Made by a program: the position numbers and the translations under genes | Source of the DNA: Ignavibacterium sp. | Lineage (GTDB): Bacteria; Bacteroidota; Ignavibacteria; Ignavibacteriales; Ignavibacteriaceae | Assembly: GCF_025998815.1 (NCBI RefSeq) | Contig: NZ_AP026678.1 | Coordinates: 3,472,001 to 3,536,000 of the forward strand | Length of the DNA stretch: 64,000 nt | Direction of reading: 5' to 3' | Shown: in pieces, positions 24,723 through 33,096 of the stretch | How the letters are laid out: every line of letters begins with the position of its first letter | How positions within the stretch are numbered: position 1 is the stretch's first letter | The notes under the pieces: model-generated | The model's database searches: none | Seen by the model: only the letters and a program-made list of their open reading frames with translations | What the model was told of the DNA's origin: nothing

Positions 24723-26240
24723 ATGTCAAATCAAAAAACTGAATATAGAAATCCTTGGTATTGGGTTCCAAGTTTATATTTTGCTCAAGGCATTCCTTAT
24801 GTAATGGTGATGTCAGTTTCTGTTATGATGTATAAAAGATTAGGAGTTTCGAATACCGACATCGCATTTTTTACCAGCTTACTTTACTTTCCATGGTTTT
24901 TGAAGTTTGCGTGGGGACCTTTTGTCGATATGTTCAAAACAAAAAGGTTCTGGACAGTTACGATGCAGTTTTTTGTTGCAGCTGCTCTGTTTGGAATAGC
25001 ACTAAGTTTACCAACTTCATATTTCTGGCATCTGACTTTATTTGTCTTCGCATTGATGGCATTCAGTTCTGCTACTCATGATATTGCTGCAGATGGATTT
25101 TATATGCTCAGTCTTCCTCAAAAAGATCAGGCAGCGTTTGTTGGTGTTAGAAGTACTTTCTATCGTGTAGCAACAATCGTTGGTTCAGGTTTGCTTGTGA
25201 TAATTGCAGGCGAATTGGAAGGAAAGCTCGGAATCAAAGGTGCCTGGTCTGTTGTTTTTATTGTGATGGGAATACTCTTTTTAATTCTGTTTCTTTACCA
25301 CAAATTTATTTTACCATATCCACTTGAGGATAAAGGAACATTAGCTGATAAAAAATTATCTGCCAAACAGATTTTACTTCTGATTGGTGGATTTCTTTTG
25401 GTTGCAGTTTCATTTTTTATTCTTTATGAAATTCTGAACTTCTTCCTTTCTTTAATGAATATTTCATCAATGGGAAAAACTATTACGAGTACTATTCTTC
25501 TCGTGATACTTGCAGTGGTTTTATTCAGAACAATTGTTGCTGCACAAGTTGATAAGTTTGAAAACTCAGGAAATAAAAATGATGCTTTTACTCCTTTTAT
25601 CGAGTTCCTGAAAGCATTCGTAGTCTTTATGCGTAAGAAAGATATATGGATAATACTTGCATTTCTTCTTTTCTTCAGATTTGCAGAAGCCCAACTTGTT
25701 AAACTTGTTCAACCGTTTTTATTAGATCCTCGCGATAAAGGTGGACTTGGATTAACTACTTCCGAAGTCGGTATTGTCTATGGAACAATCGGTGTTTTGG
25801 CTTTAACAGCTGGTGGTTTGCTTGGCGGTTATGTTATTTCAAAAAAGGGATTGAAGTGGTGGTTATGGCCAATGGTTCTTATTATGCATTTACCAGATTT
25901 GGTTTTTGTTTATTTATCACAAACACAGCCGACGAATCTTTTTATAATCAGTGCAGCAGTAGCATTTGAACAATTTGGTTACGGATTTGGCTTCACTGCA
26001 TATATGATGTATATGATTATGATTTCACAGGGAGAGCATAAAACAGCACACTATGCAATTTGCACTGGTATTATGGCGCTTGGAATGATGATTCCCGGTA
26101 TGTTCAGTGGTGCTTTACAGGAAGCCATTGGATACTCTAATTTCTTTTTGTGGGTTGTGGCTTCAACTATTCCGGGTTTCATCGTTACAGCTTTAGTAAA
26201 AATTGATCCGGAGTTTGGAATTAAAGCAGATAAAAAATAA
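24723..26240 (+). CDS. AmpG-like MFS permease
   Basis: 505 residues with about 12 to 14 membrane segments. The N-terminal WYWVPSLYFAQGIPYVMV and the FLKFAWGPFVDMF loop are typical of the AmpG/acetyl-CoA-transporter branch of the major facilitator superfamily. AmpG imports GlcNAc-anhydroMurNAc muropeptides. Adjacent sugar kinase and peptidase genes agree with uptake of wall fragments. An extra hydrophobic pair around residues 215-270 makes it longer than a 12-segment carrier. A GGAG ribosome site precedes the start. Confidence 0.82.
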   Translation: MSNQKTEYRNPWYWVPSLYFAQGIPYVMVMSVSVMMYKRLGVSNTDIAFFTSLLYFPWFLKFAWGPFVDMFKTKRFWTVTMQFFVAAALFGIALSLPTSYFWHLTLFVFALMAFSSATHDIAADGFYMLSLPQKDQAAFVGVRSTFYRVATIVGSGLLVIIAGELEGKLGIKGAWSVVFIVMGILFLILFLYHKFILPYPLEDKGTLADKKLSAKQILLLIGGFLLVAVSFFILYEILNFFLSLMNISSMGKTITSTILLVILAVVLFRTIVAAQVDKFENSGNKNDAFTPFIEFLKAFVVFMRKKDIWIILAFLLFFRFAEAQLVKLVQPFLLDPRDKGGLGLTTSEVGIVYGTIGVLALTAGGLLGGYVISKKGLKWWLWPMVLIMHLPDLVFVYLSQTQPTNLFIISAAVAFEQFGYGFGFTAYMMYMIMISQGEHKTAHYAICTGIMALGMMIPGMFSGALQEAIGYSNFFLWVVASTIPGFIVTALVKIDPEFGIKADKK

Positions 26241-26266
26241 TTCTCAAATCTAATCAGGAGAGTAAA

Positions 26267-28369
26267 ATGAGAAATATCATATCAAAAGTTTTTTTATTAA
26301 CATTCATTTCAACGGTTATGCTTGCACAAACTATTTCGAACAATCCTTTTTTTGAAGAGTGGAAAACTCCTTTTCAAACTCCACCATTCAGTAAAATAAA
26401 GAATGAACATTTTCTTCCCGTACTTGAAGAAGGAATTAAACAACAAAGAGCAGAGTTGGAACAAATTATCAATAATCCCGAAGCTCCAACTTTTCAAAAC
26501 ACAATTGCTGCTCTTGAAAAAAGCGGAAAGTTGTTAACAAAAGTTTCAAGAGTGTTTTTTAATCTCACAAGTGCAAATACCAATGATGAACTTCAGAAAG
26601 TAGCCGAAACAATTACTCCGCAATTGACAAAACTGAACAATGATATTTATCTGAATGAAAAACTCTATCAGAGAATAAAAACAATTTACGATCAGAGGGA
26701 ATCACTTAATTTGAACAAAGAAGAACTACGTTTGCTGGAAAATTATTACACTGATTTTACCCGCGCTGGAATCGGATTAAGTGAAGATAAAAAGAAAAGA
26801 TTAAGAGAAATAAATGAGCAATTAAGCTCTCTTCAGTTAAAGTTCGGTGATAATCTGAGAAAGGAAACTAATGCATTGGGACTCGTAGTTGATAAAGAAG
26901 AAGATTTAACAGGATTGCCTGATGCAGTAATAAAAGCAGCCGCAGAACTTGCAGAAGCTAATGGTTTGAAAGGGAAGTGGGCTTTTAATCTTCAGAGACC
27001 AAGCTGGACGCCGTTCCTTCAATATTCACAAAAAAGAGAATTGAGAGAGAAATTATACAAAGCATACATCAACAGAGGTAATAACAATAACGAATTTGAC
27101 AATAAAGAAATCATAAAGAAAATCGTTGCATTGAGAATTGAAAAAGCAAAGCTACTCGGGTATGAAACCTATGCTCACTTCAAACTTGAAAAGAATATGG
27201 CAAAAACTCCTGAAAATGTTTTAAAGTTTTTAAATGAGCTTTGGCTTCCTTCAATCAATCAGGCAAAAGTTGAAGCTGCTGAAATGCAAAAATTAATTAA
27301 TGACGAGGGTGGAAAATTCAAATTAGCCGCCTGGGACTGGTGGTACTATGCTGAAAAAGTTAAGAAAGCAAAATACGCTCTTGATGAAGAAATGCTCAGA
27401 CCTTATTTCAAAATGGAAAATGTTCGTAAAGGTGCTTTTGATGTTGCAAGTAAGTTATATGGAATTAAATTCATTAAAAGGAATGACATTGAAGTTTATG
27501 ACAACGATGTAGAAGTTTATGAAGTTCAGGAAGCAGATGGCTCTTTAGTCGGAATTCTTTATACAGATTACTATCCAAGAAACGGAAAACGTGCCGGAGC
27601 GTGGATGAGTTACTACCGCGGACAATCAAATATGGATGGTGAAATGATTTATCCGCTTGTTGTTAATGTCGGTAACTTCACAAAGCCAACTTCCGATAAA
27701 CCAGCTCTGCTTAGCTTTGATGATGTTAATACTTTATTTCATGAATTCGGTCATGCTTTGAATGGTTTATTTGCTCGATCAACTTATCCCGGTTCAAAAC
27801 GATCTCCGGTTGACTTCGTTGAACTTCCGTCTCAGATAATGGAAAATTGGGCATCACATCCGGATGTACTTAAAATGTACGCAAGACATTATCAGACAAA
27901 TGAACCAATTCCTGATGAGTTGATACAAAAAATTCAGAACTCGCAATACTTCAACAAAGGATTTGAGCAAACCGAATATCTGGCTGCATCTTTTCTTGAT
28001 ATGGATTGGCATACACTAAATCAACCAACTGAAACAGATGTAAATAAATTTGAAGAAGAAAGTTTAAACAGAATTGGTTTGATTCCTGAAATCGCTTCAA
28101 GATATCAAAGCACCAACTTCAACCATATTTTTGGTGGAGATGGATACTCAGCAGGATATTATGGTTATAGCTGGGCAGCTGTTCTTGATGCTGATGCATT
28201 CGAAGCATTTCTTGAAACAGATTTATTTAATCAGGAAGTTGCTGAATCATTCAGAAAAAATATTCTTGAGAAAAGCGGAAGCGATGATCCAATGGAATTG
28301 TATAAAAAATTCAGAGGCAGAGAACCAAAGGTTGATGCATTACTTAAGAGATTGGGATTTAAGAAGTAA
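26267..28369 (+). CDS. Exported M3-family metallopeptidase (Dcp/oligopeptidase type)
   Basis: 700 residues with an N-terminal signal peptide (ending MLAQT). The gluzincin motif is HEFGHALNGLF with the third zinc ligand in VELPSQIMENWA, as in peptidyl-dipeptidase Dcp and oligopeptidase A. The N-terminal half is the usual helical prolyl-oligopeptidase-like lid. Exported M3 peptidases in Bacteroidota-type bacteria trim oligopeptides in the periplasm. It is the last gene of the plus-strand run starting at 22187; a 10-bp stem hairpin follows the stop (28388-28410). Confidence 0.9.
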   Translation: MRNIISKVFLLTFISTVMLAQTISNNPFFEEWKTPFQTPPFSKIKNEHFLPVLEEGIKQQRAELEQIINNPEAPTFQNTIAALEKSGKLLTKVSRVFFNLTSANTNDELQKVAETITPQLTKLNNDIYLNEKLYQRIKTIYDQRESLNLNKEELRLLENYYTDFTRAGIGLSEDKKKRLREINEQLSSLQLKFGDNLRKETNALGLVVDKEEDLTGLPDAVIKAAAELAEANGLKGKWAFNLQRPSWTPFLQYSQKRELREKLYKAYINRGNNNNEFDNKEIIKKIVALRIEKAKLLGYETYAHFKLEKNMAKTPENVLKFLNELWLPSINQAKVEAAEMQKLINDEGGKFKLAAWDWWYYAEKVKKAKYALDEEMLRPYFKMENVRKGAFDVASKLYGIKFIKRNDIEVYDNDVEVYEVQEADGSLVGILYTDYYPRNGKRAGAWMSYYRGQSNMDGEMIYPLVVNVGNFTKPTSDKPALLSFDDVNTLFHEFGHALNGLFARSTYPGSKRSPVDFVELPSQIMENWASHPDVLKMYARHYQTNEPIPDELIQKIQNSQYFNKGFEQTEYLAASFLDMDWHTLNQPTETDVNKFEEESLNRIGLIPEIASRYQSTNFNHIFGGDGYSAGYYGYSWAAVLDADAFEAFLETDLFNQEVAESFRKNILEKSGSDDPMELYKKFRGREPKVDALLKRLGFKK

Positions 28370-28387
28370 AATCATATTTAGAAAGTG

Positions 28388-28410
28388 GAGACGAGCCATT
28401 GGCTCGTCTC
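28388..28410. terminator. Hairpin GAGACGAGCC-att-GGCTCGTCTC
   Basis: A perfect 10-bp stem with a 3-base loop sits 18 bases after the M3 peptidase stop, between convergent genes. There is no strong T-tract, so termination is likely but unproven. Related hairpins occur at 28462-28482 and 34981-35009. Confidence 0.6.
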
Positions 28411-28461
28411 ATAAAATATAGTAAAGATCAGAAGATTAAGTTCATAACTTATCTAAAACAG

Positions 28462-28482
28462 AGACGACTCATTGAGTCGTCT
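28462..28482. terminator. Hairpin AGACGACTC-att-GAGTCGTCT overlapping a stop codon
   Basis: A perfect 9-bp stem with an ATT loop. It overlaps the last codons and stop (28469-28471) of the minus-strand NlpC/P60 gene, so the end of that protein is written by the repeat. Same sequence style as the hairpin at 28388-28410. Confidence 0.6.
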
Positions 28483-29677
28483 TCACATTATAAAACTCAT
28501 TATCCATTATCCTTTCAATTCCATTTTTACCAACTGAAGATAAAATTCTCTTTGCTCTTATGAATGCATTATCGCGATACTCACTGTAATATGGTTTTGT
28601 TTTATTAAAACTATTAATTCTTACTCTACCTGATGCGTGAATGAAATCGCCGTCACCAATATAAATTGCAACATGAGTAATTCTTTCTTTCTTCTCGCCA
28701 TTCGCTTTAGAACCAAAGAAAAGTAAATCACCGGCTTGCAGATTTTCCCAACCATTGGTTGTTTCAACTAATTCACCGGTATTAACTTGTTGTGAAGCAT
28801 CTCTTAGTAAAATAATTCCGTTCAGAAAATAAACTGTCTTAGTGAATCCGCTACAATCCATTCCTTTAGCTGAGGTTCCGCCCCACAAATATGGAACTCC
28901 CATAAATCTGTATGCAGTGCTTAGTATATCTTCGCCGGTTGGATTTAGCTTTTTATACCATTCATCAAATCTTTCCGATTCTGATTTAAGAACATAAGCA
29001 ATTCGTTTATCCGGAAATTCAACCTGATAAAAATCATTTTCTTCGGACAATAACTTGAGAAGATTTCCTGCAACTAAATCAGAGATATGTTGTGATTTTA
29101 TATCTGCAGTTTCATAAGCCCACCCGAATTCATTTGTATAAATTATCTTTTCTGATTTTTTCCATTCGTTCCATTCATTTTCATTCATCATCTGAAACCC
29201 ATCATCATCAAGCCAGGATATGTAACCATCTGGAGTCTGAACAAGATAATAACCCCATTGTCCTTTCTTCAAAATTTGAATTGGTGTGCCAAGCAAAGAT
29301 TGAGTGGAAAGTTCTGCCGGATGATCAGGATTTGTTCTGATGTTTGAAACAGAAAGATTTACAACTCCGTAAATTTTATCGCCCAATTGCTTTGATGGAA
29401 GTAATTCAATTTTATCTTCATACTTTATCGCTTCCGCATCAAGTGTTTTGATAAGAAAATTCTTTGCCTCAGGAAGATTGGTTTCACCTTTTATAATTAT
29501 TTTCTTCTCGGGCTGCTCAACTTCAATATTGAATACAGCTACTCTTTTGTCAGGTGCGAATTTTTCTTTTACATCTTTTATAATCGATTTTACTTTTTCC
29601 ATATCAGGATTCACCTGTGATAAAATATTATTTGAAAGAATTGATAAAACAAAAACTATTGTTAAAAATTTTTTCAT
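28469..29677 (-). CDS. Exported NlpC/P60 (C40) endopeptidase with SH3 domains
   Basis: 402 residues. A signal peptide (to about residue 21) and a BON-like alpha/beta segment (about 25-95) are followed by two bacterial SH3-like domains (about 100-160 and 175-235), then NlpC/P60 from about 250. The catalytic residues are Cys275 in MDCSGFTK, His335 in THVAIYIG and His347 in IHASGR. The SH3-SH3-NlpC layout is that of YkfC-type gamma-D-glutamyl-diamino-acid endopeptidases, which cut muropeptide stems after the first L-Ala-D-Glu. It fits the wall-recycling genes around it. It is 17 bases downstream of the transglutaminase-like gene. Confidence 0.88.
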   Translation of the reverse strand: MKKFLTIVFVLSILSNNILSQVNPDMEKVKSIIKDVKEKFAPDKRVAVFNIEVEQPEKKIIIKGETNLPEAKNFLIKTLDAEAIKYEDKIELLPSKQLGDKIYGVVNLSVSNIRTNPDHPAELSTQSLLGTPIQILKKGQWGYYLVQTPDGYISWLDDDGFQMMNENEWNEWKKSEKIIYTNEFGWAYETADIKSQHISDLVAGNLLKLLSEENDFYQVEFPDKRIAYVLKSESERFDEWYKKLNPTGEDILSTAYRFMGVPYLWGGTSAKGMDCSGFTKTVYFLNGIILLRDASQQVNTGELVETTNGWENLQAGDLLFFGSKANGEKKERITHVAIYIGDGDFIHASGRVRINSFNKTKPYYSEYRDNAFIRAKRILSSVGKNGIERIMDNEFYNVKTTQ

Positions 29678-29694
29678 AAAAAATTCCTCTGACT

Positions 29695-31119
29695 TTATTT
29701 TGGTTCAATGTAATCAACTTCCATATGATAATCCCATTTGTCAAAATATAAATTTCCACCACGCCATTCTAATTCACCTCTCTGAAAATCAACGGTTTCA
29801 CTTCTCGGGAAAATTTTTGCCGGGAACAATGGAGTTGAGTATTCGTCATTTATTATCAAGTGGTAAGGGTCAATGCTTCCGAGGAAAAAATATTTTTCAT
29901 TATCTTCTTCAGAATCTACCATACCAAATGACTGATCAACGGGAACCCATCCATAACCTTCAAGATAAATTTCGCACCAGTCGTGAAGATTTACTTCACC
30001 CGGATGAAGCATCCATCCACTTTGCCATTTAGCAGGAATTCCATTGAATCTGCAAAGAGTCATAAACAAAAGTGTTTTAATTCCGCAATCGCCGTGTTTT
30101 CTGTTAATGCAATACTCGGATATATTTTCTATTGTTGAATATTCTCTCGCTTCGGCCCACGGAATATTTATTGAAATCCATGTGAATATTTTCTTAGCAA
30201 TTAGGTAAGGATTTTTTTCATCACCCACAATTTCTTTTGAGAGATTTTTGATTTTATCAGTGAATACAATATGCGGAGCTTTTTCAGCGGTAAAAGTTTT
30301 GTATAAACCAGAATTTTTGTTGTAGGGTTTTACAAAATCAGGATCAATAAAATTTACTTCAGCGTAATTTGTAACTTCAAGTGCGATGTTAAAAACAGTT
30401 GTTTGATCTTTTTGTGCGACTTTTTCAAAATAAATTGTTCGTTGCAAGTTATCATTGCTTGCGATTACATACTCATCTGAGTTTATTCCCAGCAATTTAA
30501 TATTCTTCTGTCTTTCGTGACCTTCTCTTGGAAATGGTAACCAACATCTTATCACTTCACCAGGCGGAACTACATTTGGTTCAACAGTAACCTTATAATT
30601 TAATTTGAATGTAACCGGCTTTACAAGTTTTTCCTGAGAATTGGCTGATTCATCAAGAACTTCTGGAATATAGGATTCAAGAAAAACATCAAGAGGGTCT
30701 TTCTTAAAACCATCTACCAATTCTTTCTGCTTTTTTGCTTCTTTATTTATCCTGAAAAGATTTGATGCTGCTCTAGCGAAGTACCATTTTTTACCATCAA
30801 TTACTTTGAACTCAAGTGAGCCATCTTCCTCCCATTTTTGCAAATCCGATTCAGTTGCATTCGGATAATACTTTCTGACATACTTCAATATGTCATCAGC
30901 AGTTTTGTTAAAATCTTTTCTGATTCTTTCAAGTCGTTCTTTTTCAAACTGAAGTTGAAATATTTCTTCGTGCAATAAGTTCATTGTTTTAATTTTTTCA
31001 TCGATAAGTTTAGTTGCTATGGTAAATTCACCTGCTTTAACAAGCTCATTAACATCATCGAATTTTGTTTGTGGAAGAATAAAAGTTGATAACATAATTG
31101 TTAGAATGATTGTTTTCAT
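29695..31119 (-). CDS. Exported transglutaminase-like cysteine protease-fold protein
   Basis: 474 residues with a signal peptide (MKTIILTIMLSTFILPQ). A helical N-terminal region with charged coils is followed by a beta domain and then a transglutaminase-like core in the C-terminal third. The triad is intact: Cys in KHGDCGIKT, His in LHDWCEIYL, Asp in WVPVDQSFG. Such proteins act as peptidases or amidases on envelope substrates rather than cross-linkers. It is the upstream gene of the pair with the NlpC/P60 endopeptidase. The 190-base gap before the divergent acyltransferase contains one decayed repeat and a promoter for that gene. Confidence 0.83.
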   Translation of the reverse strand: MKTIILTIMLSTFILPQTKFDDVNELVKAGEFTIATKLIDEKIKTMNLLHEEIFQLQFEKERLERIRKDFNKTADDILKYVRKYYPNATESDLQKWEEDGSLEFKVIDGKKWYFARAASNLFRINKEAKKQKELVDGFKKDPLDVFLESYIPEVLDESANSQEKLVKPVTFKLNYKVTVEPNVVPPGEVIRCWLPFPREGHERQKNIKLLGINSDEYVIASNDNLQRTIYFEKVAQKDQTTVFNIALEVTNYAEVNFIDPDFVKPYNKNSGLYKTFTAEKAPHIVFTDKIKNLSKEIVGDEKNPYLIAKKIFTWISINIPWAEAREYSTIENISEYCINRKHGDCGIKTLLFMTLCRFNGIPAKWQSGWMLHPGEVNLHDWCEIYLEGYGWVPVDQSFGMVDSEEDNEKYFFLGSIDPYHLIINDEYSTPLFPAKIFPRSETVDFQRGELEWRGGNLYFDKWDYHMEVDYIEPK

Positions 31120-31202
31120 ATCAGTTCTATCGGGTTTGAATAAATTATTTTTTGCTCTTTGGTAAAATTAAAGTAATTCCATATAAAATTTCAGGAATAT
31201 TA

Positions 31203-31254
31203 TACGATATTGAGAACACGGATTTAACTTATCTAACTTATTAAAACGGATAAT
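31203..31254. repeat. Decayed dispersed repeat (ACACGGATTTAAC...AACGGAT)
   Basis: AACACGGATTTAACTTATCT and a later AAAACGGAT resemble the aaatctgtc/attagacggatt fragments at 58128-58200. Probably a remnant of a genome-wide intergenic repeat. No coding sequence is seen here. Confidence 0.35.
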
Positions 31255-31272
31255 ATTCAATTTCATTTTACT

Positions 31273-31280
31273 TATTTTTG
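31273..31280 (+). promoter_or_regulatory. Candidate -7 element TATTTTTG for the NagX-like gene
   Basis: Exact TAnnTTTG ending 29 bases before ATG 31310. A GGAG ribosome site lies between the two. Confidence 0.45.
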
Positions 31281-31309
31281 AGTTGTAATTATTCTTCATT
31301 GGAGATAAT

Positions 31310-32446
31310 ATGAAACCTTCCGAACGATTAGTCTCTCTTGATGTGTTCAGGGGAATTACAATTATGGGGATGATTTTGGTTAATAATCCGGGAACCTGGA
31401 GTGCTGTTTATCCGCAGTTGCTTCACGCGGAATGGCATGGATGTACATTTACTGATTTGATATTTCCGTTTTTCCTTTTCATCGTTGGTGTTGCGATTTC
31501 ATACTCATTAACCAAGCGCAAAGCTCAGGGCGGAAGTATGAAATCACTTTATCTTAATATTATCAGAAGAACTGTAATTTTGTTTTTGCTTGGAATAATT
31601 CTGAACGGATTTCCTTTCGGTTTATTATTCGGTCATCAGTTTTCGTGGGAGACTTTAAGAATTCCCGGAGTGCTGCAGAGAATTGCAATCGTTTATTGTG
31701 TGGCAGCATTTTTATTTTTAACCACTTCAACAAAGTTTCAGTATTGGTTTACTGCAGCGATATTAATTCTTTATGCTGCTGTTATGAGTTTTATTCCTGT
31801 ACCCGGAGTTGGTTATGCTAATTTCGAACCAGGAAAAAATTTATCTGCGTGGATTGATCAGATGATTTTAGGTGCGCATTTGTGGAGTGGAACAAAGTTG
31901 TGGGATCCGGAAGGAATTCTTTCAACAATTCCTGCTATCGGTTCTGCTATGCTTGGTATTTTTACCGGCAACTGGTTAAGGAGTGAAAATGATCAGAAAG
32001 AAAAAGTAGTTTATCTGTTTATTTGGGCGAATGTTTTAATGATTGCCGGTTGGATCTGGAGTTTCTGGTTTCCGCTGAATAAAAATTTGTGGACAAGCTC
32101 CTATGTACTTTGGACTGCCGGACTTGCTTTGCATTTTCTCGGATTTTGCTATTGGTTTATTGATGTGAAAAAAATTACCTGGTGGACAAAACCATTTTTA
32201 GTTTATGGTATGAATGCAATTACTGTTTTCTTTCTCTCAGGCATTTTAGGCAGAATTATGTATATGGTAAAATGGACAGCTGAAGATGGAAAAGTTTTTA
32301 CAATTAAATCATATTTATTTGAAACATTTTTCCTTTCCTGGTTAGAACCAATTAATGCATCACTTGCCTGGGCAATATTTTATATTTTATTCTGGCTTGG
32401 CTTGATGTGGATTCTTTACGCAAAGAAAATTTTTATAAAAGTTTGA
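31310..32446 (+). CDS. Membrane acyltransferase of the DUF5009/HGSNAT (NagX-like) type
   Basis: 378 residues with about ten hydrophobic segments. The N-terminus RLVSLDVFRGITIMGMILVNNPG, here recognised by SLDVFRG and by HAEWHGCTFTDLIFPFFLF, is the signature of the COG4299 family, which includes heparan-alpha-glucosaminide N-acetyltransferase and the bacterial NagX group. The His in HAEWHG is the likely acetyl-carrying residue. It may transfer acetyl groups across the membrane to an amino sugar. The neighbouring NagZ-like gene supports an amino-sugar role. Confidence 0.82.
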   Translation: MKPSERLVSLDVFRGITIMGMILVNNPGTWSAVYPQLLHAEWHGCTFTDLIFPFFLFIVGVAISYSLTKRKAQGGSMKSLYLNIIRRTVILFLLGIILNGFPFGLLFGHQFSWETLRIPGVLQRIAIVYCVAAFLFLTTSTKFQYWFTAAILILYAAVMSFIPVPGVGYANFEPGKNLSAWIDQMILGAHLWSGTKLWDPEGILSTIPAIGSAMLGIFTGNWLRSENDQKEKVVYLFIWANVLMIAGWIWSFWFPLNKNLWTSSYVLWTAGLALHFLGFCYWFIDVKKITWWTKPFLVYGMNAITVFFLSGILGRIMYMVKWTAEDGKVFTIKSYLFETFFLSWLEPINASLAWAIFYILFWLGLMWILYAKKIFIKV

Positions 32447-32528
32447 TGAAAGCTGAATAACTGAAATTATTTTTTAATTTTCTGGAAAAGAATTAGTTAT
32501 TAAGTTGGACAAAAAATTAAGGTGATTT

Positions 32529-32756
32529 ATGAGAAAAGTAATTCAATTTTCTATTTACAAAGGTGATTTATATTATATCGCTGAAGGGTTTAATATTCCT
32601 GTTGTAACTCAGGGTAAAACATTAGATGAATTGATAAATAATCTTAAGGAATCGCTTAAGTTGTTTCTTGAAGATGAAGATTTATCCAAATATGATATTC
32701 AGACTAATCCCGCTATAATTGCTAATATTGAATTGAACAACCTTATCTATGCCTAA
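32529..32756 (+). CDS. hicB: HicB-like antitoxin
   Basis: A 75-residue protein with the partial-RNase-H fold of HicB antitoxins: it opens with beta strands (FSIYKGDLYYIAEG), then FNIPVVTQGKTLDELINNLKE, the usual TqG.T..Ea..n..E motif, and a helix. There is no C-terminal DNA-binding helix-turn-helix, as in the short HicB forms. Its stop overlaps the start of a hicA gene by eight bases, the usual toxin-antitoxin coupling, though the toxin gene is broken. The antitoxin itself looks intact. Confidence 0.8.
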   Translation: MRKVIQFSIYKGDLYYIAEGFNIPVVTQGKTLDELINNLKESLKLFLEDEDLSKYDIQTNPAIIANIELNNLIYA

Positions 32757-32991
32757 GTTAAAAGTTCTTTCAGGAATAGATTTAATTAAGTTATTTGAGG
32801 ATTTTGGTTTTTCTGTAATCTCTCAAAAAGGAAGTCATATTAAAATTTTATGATTGCATCAAGGTAAAAGACAAGTTTTAGTTTTTCCTAACCATAAAGA
32901 GATTGATAAAGGAACACTAAAAGCAATTTATAGACAAGCAACTAAGTATATTCCGGAAAGTGAACTCAGAGGACAATTTTATTATGAATAG
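32749..32991 (+). pseudogene. hicA: HicA toxin gene interrupted by an in-frame TGA
   Basis: From ATG 32749 the frame reads a HicA-like mRNA interferase: PKLKVLSGIDLIKLFEDFGF, then a GSHIKIL core with the catalytic His, and later VFPNHKEIDKGTLKAIYRQA, ending at TAG 32989-32991. Codon 35 (32851-32853) is TGA where family members usually have an Arg-type residue. The 80-codon frame is otherwise clean, so a single substitution (for example CGA or AGA to TGA) would explain it. Both halves match a dsRBD-like HicA. The toxin is therefore probably inactive, and recently so. A sequencing error is the main alternative. Confidence 0.85.
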
Positions 32992-33096
32992 CCTTTTGTT
33001 TGATGATCAATATTTAATGAGAGCATTGGTGAATTTATGCTTTCCATCTGGTTTGTGTAATTAGTTAAATAGATTTCACTCTTAGCAGAAAATAAT

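Noticed and set aside
32749-32991. Selenocysteine or other recoding at the hicA TGA
   Set aside because: HicA has no selenocysteine homologues, and the position normally holds a basic residue. A plain nonsense mutation is the simplest reading.
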